A stretch of DNA of 64,000 nucleotides. Origin: Sorangiineae bacterium NIC37A_2. Lineage in GTDB: Bacteria; Myxococcota_A; Polyangia; Polyangiales; Polyangiaceae. The position numbers and the translations under genes were made by a program. The notes beneath the pieces were generated by a model, which searched no databases, was not told the origin of the DNA, and saw only the letters and a list, made by a program, of their open reading frames with translations. Location: assembly GCA_002085155.1 (NCBI GenBank), contig NASX01000004.1, positions 1 through 64,000 of the forward strand, given 5' to 3'. Below, in pieces: positions 34,030 to 43,565 of this stretch. The first letter of the stretch is position 1. Each line of letters starts with the position of its first letter.

Positions 34030-35988
34030 ATGGGGAAGGTGCGCGCACAGGCGTTGGGTATGGGATTAGTTTGCGTTCTCGGATCGACGGGATGTGCGAT
34101 CGAAACGCCGGACGAGGTCTTAGGGCCTGACGCGGTCGAGGAGGAAACTCGACAAACCGAACAGAAGGCTGTCATCCAAATATCCACCTTGGCGCAGCTG
34201 CGCGCGATGTCTCCGTCGGGAGACTATGAGCTTTCGGGGAATATCAACGCGTCCGCCACGCAGACGACACCCTTCGTCCCGATCGGCACTTCGTCCACTC
34301 CATTTACGGGGTCGTTCAATGGCAAGGGATATAAGATCTCGAACCTAAGAATTGCCGGAAATCGCCATTATGCCGGACTATTTGGTTACGCATACGCGGC
34401 CGACATCCAAGATGTCAAACTCGAGAATGTCAGCCTCACGAACAGCGCTTCCTATTACTACAGCGGAGCTCTTGCTGGTTATCTGGGTTCCAGCACTGTG
34501 TATTATGTAGAAGTGAGTAACTCCACCATCTCCGGGGGCGGCTACACTGGCGGGCTCGTAGGGCTGGCGGGGAGCGGTTCCTACGTCGTGGGGACAAACG
34601 GTTCGTCGGTCCAGGTGAGCGGCGCAAGCTACGTGGGCGGCCTCTTTGGACATCTAACCAGCTCGTCTCTCATTAACTCTCATACCTCCGGCGGAAGCGT
34701 ATCTGGTGGAGACTCCGTCGGCGGTTTGGTGGGGCGGGGCAGCGGCGGAGGCGTCAGCTACTCGTCGGCCACGCAGGTCAATGTGAGCGGGACCAGCAAC
34801 ACTGGTGGTCTCGTGGGACTCGCGAACAGCTCTGGAATTTACTACAGCAGCGTGTCGGGTCAGGTGAACGGTGGAGCGCGGACGGGGGGAGCGGTCGGTC
34901 AGATCACCGATGCAACATCCGTCTATACCACCGCAACCAACATGACCATCTCGGGAGCTACCGATACGGGGGGAGTTGTCGGCTTAGCTCTCCGAACCGA
35001 CATCAGCCAGAGTAGCGTTTCCGGCGTGATCAATGGCGGAAATCATACCGGCGGCATCGTCGGTCGCATCAGCGGTTCCCAGGCGAAGCGAGCGGTTCTG
35101 ACTTACAGCTTCATCGACGATCGTGCCTCGGGCGCGATCAGCACCGTCCAGGGAGGGACTCCCGTCGGCATGGCGGTGGGAACGGCGGGAGAATACGTCG
35201 ATCTCACGAGGAGCTACGCGATCGGTCGAGTCTCTGGCGCCACGACGAAGATCGGCGGATTTGTAGGCGAGATCAACGCGCCCGGGCTCACAGAGGTTGG
35301 CAACGAGCCGCGCGCGTACGTGAACGAGATTTTCACGAAAGTTGAGGTACTTCCGACCTTCGACAACTCGAACAACAACGTTTACGCGGGCGGTCTCGTC
35401 GGGAAGATGCTCGGTGGGGACGTTCAGAATATCAATATCGCGGGTCTCGTGCGTGGGCGCCACTTTGTGGGTGGAGCGATCGGACACACCACCAATACCG
35501 GGGCGAATGTCACGCCTTCGCTCGTCCGATCCCTCCTCACGCGGGGTGAGGTCACGAACGTGGCGACGCCGCAGCGCTCGGGGGTTCTCGGCGGGGCCAC
35601 AGGGGTGTTTGGCCGCTGCACGGGGCTCTACTGGGACTCCACGACCGACACCGGAACAGCGCCCCCGCTCGATCCCGACGAGAGTCCCTCCTGTCAGCTA
35701 GGGAAGTCGTCGAACGAGCTCAAGGCGCCGGCCAGAGTGAACCTTGGACCCGACTACCCGAACGGAAACTTTCTTCTCTTCATCTATGGCGCGCAGATCA
35801 CGCGGGCGATTCAGCAAGCACAAGGGCGCCCCGAATGCACCATTGGCTCGGGAAGCGACGGAGATTTCGGGTTCGGCTTCTGCAACGGCGTAGACGGCCT
35901 CTATGATCCACCTGTCTGGGTGCTCAACTCGAGCAGCGAGTACAACACCCTCGTGAACGTGCCGAATCCGCACCGACAGCCGAAGTAG
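34030..35988 (+). CDS. GLUG-repeat surface lipoprotein
   Basis: 652 aa from ATG 34030, preceded by TTGGAGG at 7 bp; the ORF-track start is upstream of this ribosome site. The lipobox LGSTGC is near residue 21. From about residue 55 a GLUG repeat region runs for over 400 residues, with GGLVG, GGLFG, GGVVG, GGIVG and GGAIG blocks every 30-40 residues, giving a likely beta-helix. GLUG domains are found in adhesins and surface-exposed or protease-like bacterial proteins. No catalytic motif is seen. The gene is less GC-rich than the flanking DNA. Confidence 0.8.
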   Translation: MGKVRAQALGMGLVCVLGSTGCAIETPDEVLGPDAVEEETRQTEQKAVIQISTLAQLRAMSPSGDYELSGNINASATQTTPFVPIGTSSTPFTGSFNGKGYKISNLRIAGNRHYAGLFGYAYAADIQDVKLENVSLTNSASYYYSGALAGYLGSSTVYYVEVSNSTISGGGYTGGLVGLAGSGSYVVGTNGSSVQVSGASYVGGLFGHLTSSSLINSHTSGGSVSGGDSVGGLVGRGSGGGVSYSSATQVNVSGTSNTGGLVGLANSSGIYYSSVSGQVNGGARTGGAVGQITDATSVYTTATNMTISGATDTGGVVGLALRTDISQSSVSGVINGGNHTGGIVGRISGSQAKRAVLTYSFIDDRASGAISTVQGGTPVGMAVGTAGEYVDLTRSYAIGRVSGATTKIGGFVGEINAPGLTEVGNEPRAYVNEIFTKVEVLPTFDNSNNNVYAGGLVGKMLGGDVQNINIAGLVRGRHFVGGAIGHTTNTGANVTPSLVRSLLTRGEVTNVATPQRSGVLGGATGVFGRCTGLYWDSTTDTGTAPPLDPDESPSCQLGKSSNELKAPARVNLGPDYPNGNFLLFIYGAQITRAIQQAQGRPECTIGSGSDGDFGFGFCNGVDGLYDPPVWVLNSSSEYNTLVNVPNPHRQPK

Positions 35989-36090
35989 CTTTCCTCCAGG
36001 GCGCTTCTCTGTCTCCCAAACGCCTGCGGAGGCTAGCCTTTTCGGAGGACCCACCATGGAGTGTGAAGAGCCCCCGAGCCTTCACGCTTC

Positions 36091-36111
36091 GCGATAGGCT
36101 CCGCCTATCGC
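36091..36111. terminator. hairpin between GLUG gene and tRNA-Lys
   Basis: GCGATAGGC, loop TCC, GCCTATCGC form a perfect 9-bp stem six bases beyond the 3' end of the tRNA on the minus strand and 100 bp past the GLUG stop on the plus strand. No strong T-run on either side. Confidence 0.55.
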
Positions 36112-36116
36112 ACTAG

Positions 36117-36189
36117 TGGGTCATGAAGGACTTGAACCTTCAACAAACGGATTAAGAGTCCGCTGCTCTACCAATTGAGCTAATGACCC
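36117..36189 (-). tRNA. tRNA-Lys (CTT)
   Basis: Read on the minus strand the acceptor arm GGGTCAT pairs with ATGACCC, the D arm has AGCTCAATTGGTAGAGC, the anticodon loop is CTCTTAA inside a GCGGA/TCCGT stem, and the T arm has GGTTCAAGTCC. CCA is not encoded. The anticodon CTT reads AAG (Lys). Confidence 0.95.
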
Positions 36190-36322
36190 TCGATTCTTGC
36201 CGGAGAGACGGGCTCGCCGGGGGAGAACCGGGCCCGGGGGTTCCCGGGGACCGGCCTCTTACCACTTGGGTTCGGAGCGTCAAGAGAGCACTCGCACAAG
36301 AGCGCGTGTACGTTCAGGGGGC

Positions 36323-38620
36323 GTGCGGAAATGGACCTGGGCCACCCTCCTGGTTTTGGGGCTCCTCGGCGGACTCGGGTTCGCCCTGGTCCGCCCGGCG
36401 ATCCGGAGTGTCGCGGTCTCTCTCGCGGAGCGGGAGGGGCTCGTCCTTCGTTTCTCGGAGATGGAGCTCGGCGCTTCGAGCGTGACCCTGAAGGACGTGC
36501 GGCTCTCCCCGAAGACGAGCGGCTTTTTGGACGCGCGCTTTGATCAGGTCCGGGTGGGACTCGGCTGGTCGGCGCCGCGGCTCCGCTCGCTCTGGGTCGA
36601 AGGGGGCCGAGTCGTCCTTCGCGGGAGCGTCGACGAGGTCCAAGATGGATACCGGGCGCTCCGGGGCTCGCGCGCGAGCTCCCCGGCTGGCTCCAGCGGA
36701 GCAGGGGGACGCTTTGTCCGCGTGCACAATGTGAAGCTCGTTTGGCACGACGCTCTCGAGCCCGGCGTGGCCCAAGAGCTCACAGGGTTAGAGGTCGAGC
36801 GGGGACCGGGAGGACAGCGCGCCGGCGCCGATCGAGTGGAGCTGCGCGCCGGGTCAACGCGACTCCAAGTTGCGGGTTTGCTCCTCGGATTCTCGGCGGA
36901 TCGCTCTCGGATTGAGGCTCTGAGCGCCAGCGAAGCCAAGGTCATCTACGAGCTCGGAGAACAAGAGCAGTCCGGGGATACAAAGGACGCGGTTCAGCCT
37001 CGTGACGCGAAGCTCGCCCCGCCGCCTAACGGAAAAACCCCTGAGAAAGGTCTTCTCCAGCGCTTCCGCCTGCGACCGGAGCTGCCGAAGAAGGTCGCGC
37101 TCGCGCTCCAAGGCGTACGCACTCAGGCGCTGCCGCGCCTCCCCGAACGAGCGAGCATCGAGCGGCTCTGGGTCACTGTGCATCGAGGGCTCGAGCGCCT
37201 CGAAGTCGGGCCAGGTCATCTGTCGGCGGAGAAGAAGGATGGGGCGCTCAAGCTCTCTTTTTCCCCGGGAGAGGACGCGAAGGGGACGCCCCTCTCGGTA
37301 GAGCTCGACGTTCCTCTCAGCGCTGGAGAGATCTCGGCGACGATCGCGGGGGGCCCGATCACGTTCCGCGAGCTCGGGCTCGAGGAGGGCGCCTTTGGAG
37401 TTCGTGGTGTCCACTCGACGGAGCTGACTGGAAAGGTGCGAGGCACGCTTGGCGCCGATGCTGATGCGCTCTCCGTGAGCGGGACCCTGGAGCTCGAGCG
37501 ACTCCAGCTCGACGATCCGAGGATCGCGCCGGAGCCTCTGCAATTCCCCCGCCTCAGCTGGGGCGGGGAGCTCCGGATGCGCCTCGACGGGTCGGAGTTC
37601 TCGCTCAAGGACGGGGAAATGCGGCTCGGGGAGGCGCGTTTCTTGAGCCAGATCTCCTTCCAGAGAGACGCAGACACGGCTCAGCTCGCCTTGAAGCTCA
37701 CAATTCCCCAGCTCGCGTGCTCGTCGCTCTTGGGCGCCGCTCCGCCTGGGCTGCTCGGGAGTGCTCGAGAGATTGGATTGAGCGGCACGTTCGCCCTCGA
37801 CACGGAGGCGCAGTTCGACACCGCGAAGCCCTCCAAGATGAATGTGGCCTTTCGGCTGGAGAACAATTGTCGGGTCGAGCGGGTCCCGGCGGCGCTCGCC
37901 CCTGAACAGTTCAAGAAGCCCTTCACGCGCACAGTGCCCGGGCCCGAGGCGCTTCCGATGCTCGTCGAATCGGGTCCCGGTTCTGCCTCTTGGACACCCT
38001 ACGAGTCGATTTCTCCTTATTTCGAGACAGCTCTGCTCGTCACCGAAGACGGACGCTTCTTCCATCACCGGGGCTTCGACCCTCGCGCCATCGAGAGCTC
38101 CATTCGCGACAATGTCGTATCTGGAGCTTTCGTGCGCGGCGCCAGCACGATCTCGATGCAGCTCGCCAAGAACCTCTACCTGGGTCGAGAGAAGGTACTT
38201 GCGCGGAAGGGGAGGGAAGCCCTCCTCACGATGGTGCTCGAGCAGGCCTTCGACAAGCGGAAGCTCCTCGAGCTCTACATGAACGTCGTCGAGCTTGGCC
38301 CGGGCGTTTACGGCGTAAAATCGGCGGCGAGCTATTATTTTAATACGACGCCGGACCGGCTCACGATCGCGCAGTGCTTCTTTTTGGCTTCGATTTTGCC
38401 GTCTCCGAAGAAACAACACTTCGAGTCCGACGGGCGGATCTCCAAGGCCCGCCGGGCTTACCTCGAAAAGTTGATGCGCATCGCTCACGACCGAGACCGC
38501 CTGAGCTCGACGGAGCTGGAGCGAGCTCTCGCCGAAGAGCTCGTCCTCGGCCGGCCCGACACGGGAGGTTTCTTAGCGGCACCAGGAGCGACGGAGAGTT
38601 CGCCTGAGGAGGCGTTATGA
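36323..38620 (+). CDS. GT51 peptidoglycan transglycosylase with large AsmA-like N-terminal region
   Basis: 765 aa from GTG 36323; the ORF track runs back close to tRNA-Lys. An N-terminal membrane helix (WTWATLLVLGLLGGLGFALV) is followed by about 520 residues that look like repeated beta strands of the AsmA/DUF3971 type (KDVRLSP, GGRVVLRG, PITFRELGLEEG). The C-terminal 200 residues are a GT51 domain: TEDGRFFHHRGFDPRAI (catalytic Glu), RGASTISMQLAKNLYL, KLLELYMNVVELGPGVYGV. There is no transpeptidase domain. It should polymerise lipid II into glycan strands in the periplasm. Coupled to tadA (ATGA overlap). The fusion to an AsmA-like region is unusual for well-known enzymes. Confidence 0.82.
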   Translation: MRKWTWATLLVLGLLGGLGFALVRPAIRSVAVSLAEREGLVLRFSEMELGASSVTLKDVRLSPKTSGFLDARFDQVRVGLGWSAPRLRSLWVEGGRVVLRGSVDEVQDGYRALRGSRASSPAGSSGAGGRFVRVHNVKLVWHDALEPGVAQELTGLEVERGPGGQRAGADRVELRAGSTRLQVAGLLLGFSADRSRIEALSASEAKVIYELGEQEQSGDTKDAVQPRDAKLAPPPNGKTPEKGLLQRFRLRPELPKKVALALQGVRTQALPRLPERASIERLWVTVHRGLERLEVGPGHLSAEKKDGALKLSFSPGEDAKGTPLSVELDVPLSAGEISATIAGGPITFRELGLEEGAFGVRGVHSTELTGKVRGTLGADADALSVSGTLELERLQLDDPRIAPEPLQFPRLSWGGELRMRLDGSEFSLKDGEMRLGEARFLSQISFQRDADTAQLALKLTIPQLACSSLLGAAPPGLLGSAREIGLSGTFALDTEAQFDTAKPSKMNVAFRLENNCRVERVPAALAPEQFKKPFTRTVPGPEALPMLVESGPGSASWTPYESISPYFETALLVTEDGRFFHHRGFDPRAIESSIRDNVVSGAFVRGASTISMQLAKNLYLGREKVLARKGREALLTMVLEQAFDKRKLLELYMNVVELGPGVYGVKSAASYYFNTTPDRLTIAQCFFLASILPSPKKQHFESDGRISKARRAYLEKLMRIAHDRDRLSSTELERALAEELVLGRPDTGGFLAAPGATESSPEEAL

Positions 38621-39084
38621 GCGAGCTCGACGAAGAGTATATGCGGCTCGCCCTCGAGGAGGCCCGAGCTGCGGCCCTCGTGGGCGATGTTCCGGTCGGC
38701 GCCGTGATTGTCGCTGAGGACGGCACGGAGCTCGGTCGAGGCCGGAACCTGCGGGAACTGGAAGGGGATCCGACGGCTCACGCCGAGATTGTCGCGCTGC
38801 GCGCGGCTTCTCGAGCTCTGGGGCACTGGCGCGTCGAAGGGACCCTCTATGTGACCCTCGAACCCTGTTTGATGTGCGCTGGGGCGCTTGTGAACGCTCG
38901 CATCCAGCGCGTCGTGTTCGGAGCCTTTGACCCCAAGGGAGGGGCGACCGGCTCTCTCTATCAAATTCATAACGACGCGCGACTGAACCACCGTTTTGAG
39001 GTCACCCCTGGCGTGCTCGCTGAGGACTCGGTGCGCCTCCTCCAGGAGTTTTTTCGCCGCCTGCGCGCGGAAGGGCAGAAATAG
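38617..39084 (+). CDS. tadA: tRNA-adenosine(34) deaminase
   Basis: 155 aa; ATG 38617 overlaps the GT51 stop. The zinc-deaminase motifs are TAHAEIVAL (His and catalytic Glu) and TLEPCLMCAGAL (PCxxC). VGDVPVGAVIV and YVTLEPC are typical of TadA rather than cytidine or guanine deaminases. It changes A34 to inosine in tRNA-Arg(ACG); that very tRNA is encoded at 50483 in this window. It is essential in most bacteria. Confidence 0.95.
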   Translation: MSELDEEYMRLALEEARAAALVGDVPVGAVIVAEDGTELGRGRNLRELEGDPTAHAEIVALRAASRALGHWRVEGTLYVTLEPCLMCAGALVNARIQRVVFGAFDPKGGATGSLYQIHNDARLNHRFEVTPGVLAEDSVRLLQEFFRRLRAEGQK

Positions 39085-39131
39085 CGCACAGAAGGCGTTT
39101 CAAGCCCCGCAGATCCTGGGATTTTGGGGGC

Positions 39132-39159
39132 TGTTCAGTGCTATCCACTGAACACTTTT
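39132..39159 (+). terminator. terminator of tadA
   Basis: TGTTCAGTG, loop CTATC, CACTGAACA, then CTTTTA. A 9-bp perfect stem about 48 bp past tadA. Confidence 0.8.
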
Positions 39160-39206
39160 ACGCTTTTGCCTACCTGAACGATCGGGAGGCAACATTTCAT
39201 CAGTTC

Positions 39207-39253
39207 CCCAACATATTGGTTGACCTACCGAGCCGATGCCCAATATATTGGGC
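39207..39253 (+). promoter_or_regulatory. two NrdR-like boxes upstream of nrdA
   Basis: CAACATATTG (39209) and CAATATATTG (39241) start 32 bp apart, three helical turns, and both fit the NrdR box core CwAtATaTwG. The second has a longer symmetric frame CCCAATATATTGGG. NrdR boxes come in pairs at this distance upstream of ribonucleotide reductase genes and repress them when dATP is high. Here they lie about 360 bp before the nrdA start. Confidence 0.7.
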
Positions 39254-39612
39254 GGGCTCGTCGGTGCTGAGCGCGGGTTCAGAGGCCCGGTTCGTGCACG
39301 CGGGGAGCCGTGGAGAACGAATTCTCATGCTTACGGAAGTAGCCTGAACCGGCTTCCTAGATCCGTTCGAAGTGAAATTCTCTTCGGACAGAAATAGACG
39401 TCGGGCCTCAGATTCCGCCTCTCCAGAGAGAGCGGAAGCGGAGCGAAAAGAAGTCGATTCAAAAAGCCTAGCCTCGCACCCCACCCCCGGGTGCGGAGAT
39501 TGGTTTCATATTCTCTTTTGACGATTTTCGGAGAGCGGAAGACGACATTGACAGGAAATGGACGAGGTTCTGCTGGGATCTCCGTCCATGTGGGGAAAAG
39601 AGGGTGAAGGAA
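39254..39612 (+). other. long leader between NrdR-like boxes and nrdA
   Basis: No gene is convincing in these 360 bp. The run has no cobalamin-riboswitch or other leader motif that I recognise. A segment ATATTCTCTTTTGACG near 39510 is AT-richer and may hold another promoter. Confidence 0.4.
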
Positions 39613-42111
39613 ATGGCGATCAGCGAAGCGAAGGTGCGAGAGGTAGAGTCGACCCAGGGTGAGTCTTCATTAGAGTCCCCCCCGGCGAAGCGTAAGCCGC
39701 CAGCCCTAGATACGCGACGAGACGTCGCGCCCACTCAGATGCGTGTTCAAAAGAGAAATGGTGATTTCGAACCGGTTAACCTGGACAAGATCGTCCGTGC
39801 GGTGAGCCGTTGTTGTGTCGGCCTTCGTCGGGTCGACGCGCTGCGGGTCGCGACGAAGACGATCAGTGGCCTCTATGATGGAGCCACGACCCAGGAGCTG
39901 GATGAGCTGTCGATCCAGACGGCCGCTTCCCTCACGGCCGAAGAGCCCGAGTACGCGCAGCTTGCCGCGCGTTTGCTCGCCCAGACCATCGAGAAAGAAG
40001 TCGAGAACCAGAACCTCCACTCCTTCTCCCAGTCGATCGAGCGGGGCGCTGAGCTCGGCCTGATCGGCAACCGCCTGCGCGATTTCGTTCGGTCGCACGC
40101 GCGCAAGTTGAACGACGCTGTTGATCCCCTCGGTGAGGAGCGCTTCGAGTACTTCGGTCTGCGTACAGTGTACGACCGTTACCTCCTGAAGCACCCGAAG
40201 ACCCGTAAGGTCATCGAGACGCCCCAGTACTTCTTCCTGCGCGTCGCCTGCGCCCTCTCGCCGGACGTGCCCGAAGCTCTCGAGCTCTACGGGCTCCTTT
40301 CGCGGCTCGAGTACCTGCCGAGCTCGCCGACCCTGTTCAACGCGGGCACGAAGCACGAACAGCTCTCCTCCTGCTTCCTCCTCGACTCCCCCGCGGATCA
40401 CCTCGAGGACATCTACAAGCGCTACACGGACGTCGCGATGCTCTCGAAGTTCTCGGGCGGCATTGGTCTCGCGTACCACCGCGTGCGGAGCCGCGGTTCT
40501 CTCATCGAGAGCACCAACGGTCACTCGAACGGCATCGTTCCTTGGCTCAAGACCCTCGACGCGAGCGTCGCCGCTGTGAACCAGGGCGGAAAGCGCAAGG
40601 GCGCTTGTTGCGTTTACCTCGAGACCTGGCACGCGGACATCGAGGAGTTCCTCGAGCTCCGCGACAACACGGGTGACGAAGCGCGCCGCACGCACAACCT
40701 GAACTTCGCGAACTGGGTCAGCGACCTGTTCATGAAGCGCGTCGAGAGCGGTGAAGACTGGTCTCTCTTCGATCCGAAGGACGTCCCTGACTTCCCCGAC
40801 CTCTACGGGGAGGAGTTCGAGAAGCGTTACCTCGAAGCAGAAGCCGCCGGCCTCGCCAAGAAGAAGATCCCCGCCCGCGACCTGTACGGGCGCATGATGC
40901 GGGCCCTGGCCCAGACCGGAAACGGCTGGATGACCTTCAAGGACAAGTCGAACCGCGCTTGCAATCAAACGGCTCTTCCCGGCCGCACCGTGCACCTGTC
41001 GAACCTGTGCACCGAGATCATCGAGGTCACCTCGGCGAACGAGACGGCCGTGTGCAATCTTGGGTCCGTGAACCTCGCGCGCCACACGCGTACCAATGAG
41101 GATGGACGGGTCGAGGTCGACTTCGAGAAGCTCGGTCGGACCGTGCGTCGCGCAGTCCGTCAGCTCGATTCAGTGATCGACCTGAACTACTACCCGATCG
41201 AGTCGACCCGCGCGTCCAACGAGGTTTGGCGACCGGTGGGCCTCGGGCTCATGGGTCTGCAGGATGTCTTCTTCCAGATGCGTGTGCCCTTCGATTCGGA
41301 GGAAGCGCGCAAGGTCTCCCAGAAGATCAGCGAGGTCATCTACTTCTACGCGCTCTCGGAGTCCGTCGAGCTCGCACGGGTCCACGGCCCGCACGCGCGT
41401 TTCCCCGAGACGCGTGCTGCGCGCGGTGAGCTCCAGTTCGACGCCTGGGGTGTTCAGCCGACCACCGATCTCGACTGGGAAGGGCTGCGCGCGGAGATCC
41501 AGAAGGTGGGCCTTCGCAACTCGCTGCTCGTCGCGATCGCCCCGACCGCTACGATCGCCTCGATCGCCGGTTGTTACGAGTGCATCGAGCCGCAGGTGTC
41601 GAACCTGTTCAAGCGCGAGACGCTCTCGGGTGACTTCCTTCAGGTCAACCGTTACCTGGTGCGTGAGCTCGAGTCCCTCGGCATGTGGAACGAGTCGATG
41701 CGCCAGAAGCTGAAGCTGGGTGAAGGCTCGATCCAGGACGTGGCGGGGCTGCCCGATGACCTGAAGCTCATCTATCGGACCGCTTGGGAACTCCCGATGC
41801 GTAGCCTGATCGATATGGCCGCCGATCGTGGCGCCTTCATCGACCAGAGCCAGTCGCTGAACCTGTTCGCCGAGAGCCCGAACATTGGCCGTCTCTCCTC
41901 GATGTACATGTACGCGTGGAAGAAGGGCCTGAAGACGACCTATTACCTCCGAAGCCGTCCGGCCACGCGCATCGCGAAGGCTACGGTGGACGGTTTTGGT
42001 AAGGAGGAAAAGAACCCGGCACCTGCTCCGGCTCCGTTTGACGCCGAAAAGGCTCAGGCTGCCATCGTTTGCTCCCTCGAGAACCCCGAGAGTTGTGAGG
42101 CTTGTCAATGA
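39613..42111 (+). CDS. nrdA: class Ia ribonucleoside-diphosphate reductase, alpha subunit
   Basis: 832 aa from ATG 39613 behind GAGG; GTG 39604 is an alternative. A 40-residue Pro-rich tail is followed by an ATP-cone (MRVQKRNGDFEPVNLDKIVRAV) for allosteric control by ATP/dATP. The catalytic core has SSCFLLD, HLSNLCTEI (active-site NxCxE) and AVCNLGSVNL; the C-terminal CEACQ gives the redox-active cysteines that take electrons from thioredoxin or glutaredoxin. It reduces ribonucleotides with the radical made by NrdB. It overlaps nrdB (ATGA). Probably regulated by NrdR through the boxes upstream. Confidence 0.95.
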   Translation: MAISEAKVREVESTQGESSLESPPAKRKPPALDTRRDVAPTQMRVQKRNGDFEPVNLDKIVRAVSRCCVGLRRVDALRVATKTISGLYDGATTQELDELSIQTAASLTAEEPEYAQLAARLLAQTIEKEVENQNLHSFSQSIERGAELGLIGNRLRDFVRSHARKLNDAVDPLGEERFEYFGLRTVYDRYLLKHPKTRKVIETPQYFFLRVACALSPDVPEALELYGLLSRLEYLPSSPTLFNAGTKHEQLSSCFLLDSPADHLEDIYKRYTDVAMLSKFSGGIGLAYHRVRSRGSLIESTNGHSNGIVPWLKTLDASVAAVNQGGKRKGACCVYLETWHADIEEFLELRDNTGDEARRTHNLNFANWVSDLFMKRVESGEDWSLFDPKDVPDFPDLYGEEFEKRYLEAEAAGLAKKKIPARDLYGRMMRALAQTGNGWMTFKDKSNRACNQTALPGRTVHLSNLCTEIIEVTSANETAVCNLGSVNLARHTRTNEDGRVEVDFEKLGRTVRRAVRQLDSVIDLNYYPIESTRASNEVWRPVGLGLMGLQDVFFQMRVPFDSEEARKVSQKISEVIYFYALSESVELARVHGPHARFPETRAARGELQFDAWGVQPTTDLDWEGLRAEIQKVGLRNSLLVAIAPTATIASIAGCYECIEPQVSNLFKRETLSGDFLQVNRYLVRELESLGMWNESMRQKLKLGEGSIQDVAGLPDDLKLIYRTAWELPMRSLIDMAADRGAFIDQSQSLNLFAESPNIGRLSSMYMYAWKKGLKTTYYLRSRPATRIAKATVDGFGKEEKNPAPAPAPFDAEKAQAAIVCSLENPESCEACQ

Positions 42112-43238
42112 AAACCCCTGGCGCTGCTCCGACTGAGGATTTTTCGGATATGGATTTGCCCGCCGTACCGGCGAAGCAGGACGAAGTACGTCATTCTGGA
42201 ATTCGAATGAGACCATCGATCGCACCGAGCGAAGGGGCGCCGCTCCTCGAGCCAGGCATGAGCCTGACGCTGCGTCCGATGCGCTACCCGGTCTTTTTCG
42301 ACATGTACCGGGACGCCATCAAGAACACCTGGACGGTCGAAGAAGTCGACTTCTCGACGGACACCGGAGACCTCCGCACGCGCATGAGCCCCGCCGAGAC
42401 GCACCTGATCCAGCGTCTTGTGGCCTTCTTCGCGACCGGAGATTCCATCGTCGCGAACAACCTGGTGCTGAACCTCTACAAGCACATCAACGCTCCCGAG
42501 GCTCGGCTCTATCTCTCGCGTCAGCTCTTCGAAGAGGCGCTCCACGTTCAGTTCTACCTGACGCTCCTCGACACCTACCTACCGAATCCGGAGGAGCGCG
42601 CGGCGGCCTTTGCGGCCATCGACAACATCCCGAGCATCCGCAAGAAGGCGGAGTTCTGCTTCAAGTGGATCGACTCGATCCAAGATCTGCACAAGCTCGA
42701 GTCCCGTCAGGACCGGCGTCAGTTCCTCCTGAACCTGATCTGCTTCGCTGCGTGCATCGAAGGCCTCTTCTTCTTCGGCGCATTCGCCTACGTCTACTTC
42801 CTGCGCAGCCGCGGTTTGCTCCACGGCCTCGCGGCGGGAACGAACTGGGTGTTCCGCGACGAGAGCGGCCACATGGCGTTCGCCTTCGAGGTGGTCGACA
42901 CTGTGCGCAAGGAAGAGCCGGACCTCTTTGATGAGAAGCTCGAAGAGCAGATCCGCGAGATGATCGCCGAGGCGATCGAATGTGAGATGCAGTTCGCTGA
43001 GGATTTGCTTGGTGGAGGCGTGTCGGGCTTGTCTCTGAACGACATGCGCACCTACCTCGAGTTCCTCGCCGATCAGCGCCTCGCGCGCCTTGGTCTCGCC
43101 CGCTCCTACAACAAGAAGAACCCCTTCTCGTTCATGGATCTTCAGGACGTGCAGGAGCTCGCGAACTTCTTCGAGCGCCGCGTCAGCGCCTATCAGGTGG
43201 GCGTGACGGGCGAAGTCGAATTCGACATGGACTTCTGA
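42108..43238 (+). CDS. nrdB: class Ia ribonucleoside-diphosphate reductase, beta subunit
   Basis: 376 aa from ATG 42108; ORF-track position 42102 is a less likely start. Di-iron and radical residues are visible: LFEEALHVQFY holds a Glu-x2-His pair and the radical Tyr four residues after the His, and DESGHMAF and EAIECEMQF hold the second Glu/His set. It makes the tyrosyl radical needed by NrdA. A 10-bp stem terminator with T-run follows at 43267. Confidence 0.95.
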   Translation: MKTPGAAPTEDFSDMDLPAVPAKQDEVRHSGIRMRPSIAPSEGAPLLEPGMSLTLRPMRYPVFFDMYRDAIKNTWTVEEVDFSTDTGDLRTRMSPAETHLIQRLVAFFATGDSIVANNLVLNLYKHINAPEARLYLSRQLFEEALHVQFYLTLLDTYLPNPEERAAAFAAIDNIPSIRKKAEFCFKWIDSIQDLHKLESRQDRRQFLLNLICFAACIEGLFFFGAFAYVYFLRSRGLLHGLAAGTNWVFRDESGHMAFAFEVVDTVRKEEPDLFDEKLEEQIREMIAEAIECEMQFAEDLLGGGVSGLSLNDMRTYLEFLADQRLARLGLARSYNKKNPFSFMDLQDVQELANFFERRVSAYQVGVTGEVEFDMDF

Positions 43239-43266
43239 GGGTCACTCTCCCTCGCTCACGAGATAG

Positions 43267-43300
43267 ATCCTCGAGCTCGGCTCGGGGATTTGTCTTTTTT
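43267..43300 (+). terminator. terminator of nrdAB
   Basis: ATCCTCGAGC, loop TCG, GCTCGGGGAT, then TTGTCTTTTTT. A strong stem with a clear T-run 28 bp after nrdB. Confidence 0.9.
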
Positions 43301-43565
43301 GTGGGCCCCCTCCCCGCCGTCCTCGCGCGTCCGCTCAGCGCGTCCGCGCTCCGGGCGGCGGGTGCTCCCCCTGACGGTCTCTCGCCGCGGCGCCTCTTCT
43401 TCGACCCACCAGGCGCTCCGCGCGCCTCCGCGCCTCCACGCGCGCCAGAGACCTCCCGCGCGCCTCTCCGCGCGCCAGAGATCTCCCGCGCGCCCCCGCG
43501 CGCTCCGCGCGCTCCCCCCCTGAGGGCCCCGGCGAGAGACCGTGGGGGAGCACTACGAAAGCGGG
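43301..43565. repeat. GC-rich low-complexity repeats between nrdB and corC-like gene
   Basis: Many degenerate copies of cgcgcctccgcg and gcgccagaga(c/t)ctcccgcgcg are seen. Open frames are repeat artefacts. GGCCCTCAG and its partner near 43535 may form a hairpin that ends the minus-strand gene. Confidence 0.7.

Noticed and set aside
36117-36322. Integration site or prophage end at tRNA-Lys
   Set aside because: No integrase gene and no second copy of the tRNA 3' end were found nearby.
39138-39347. 69-aa ORF in the nrdA leader
   Set aside because: It begins inside the tadA terminator hairpin and spans both NrdR-like boxes.
39254-39612. Cobalamin riboswitch before nrdA
   Set aside because: No B12-box or conserved core was found, and the reductase is the iron type (NrdB present).
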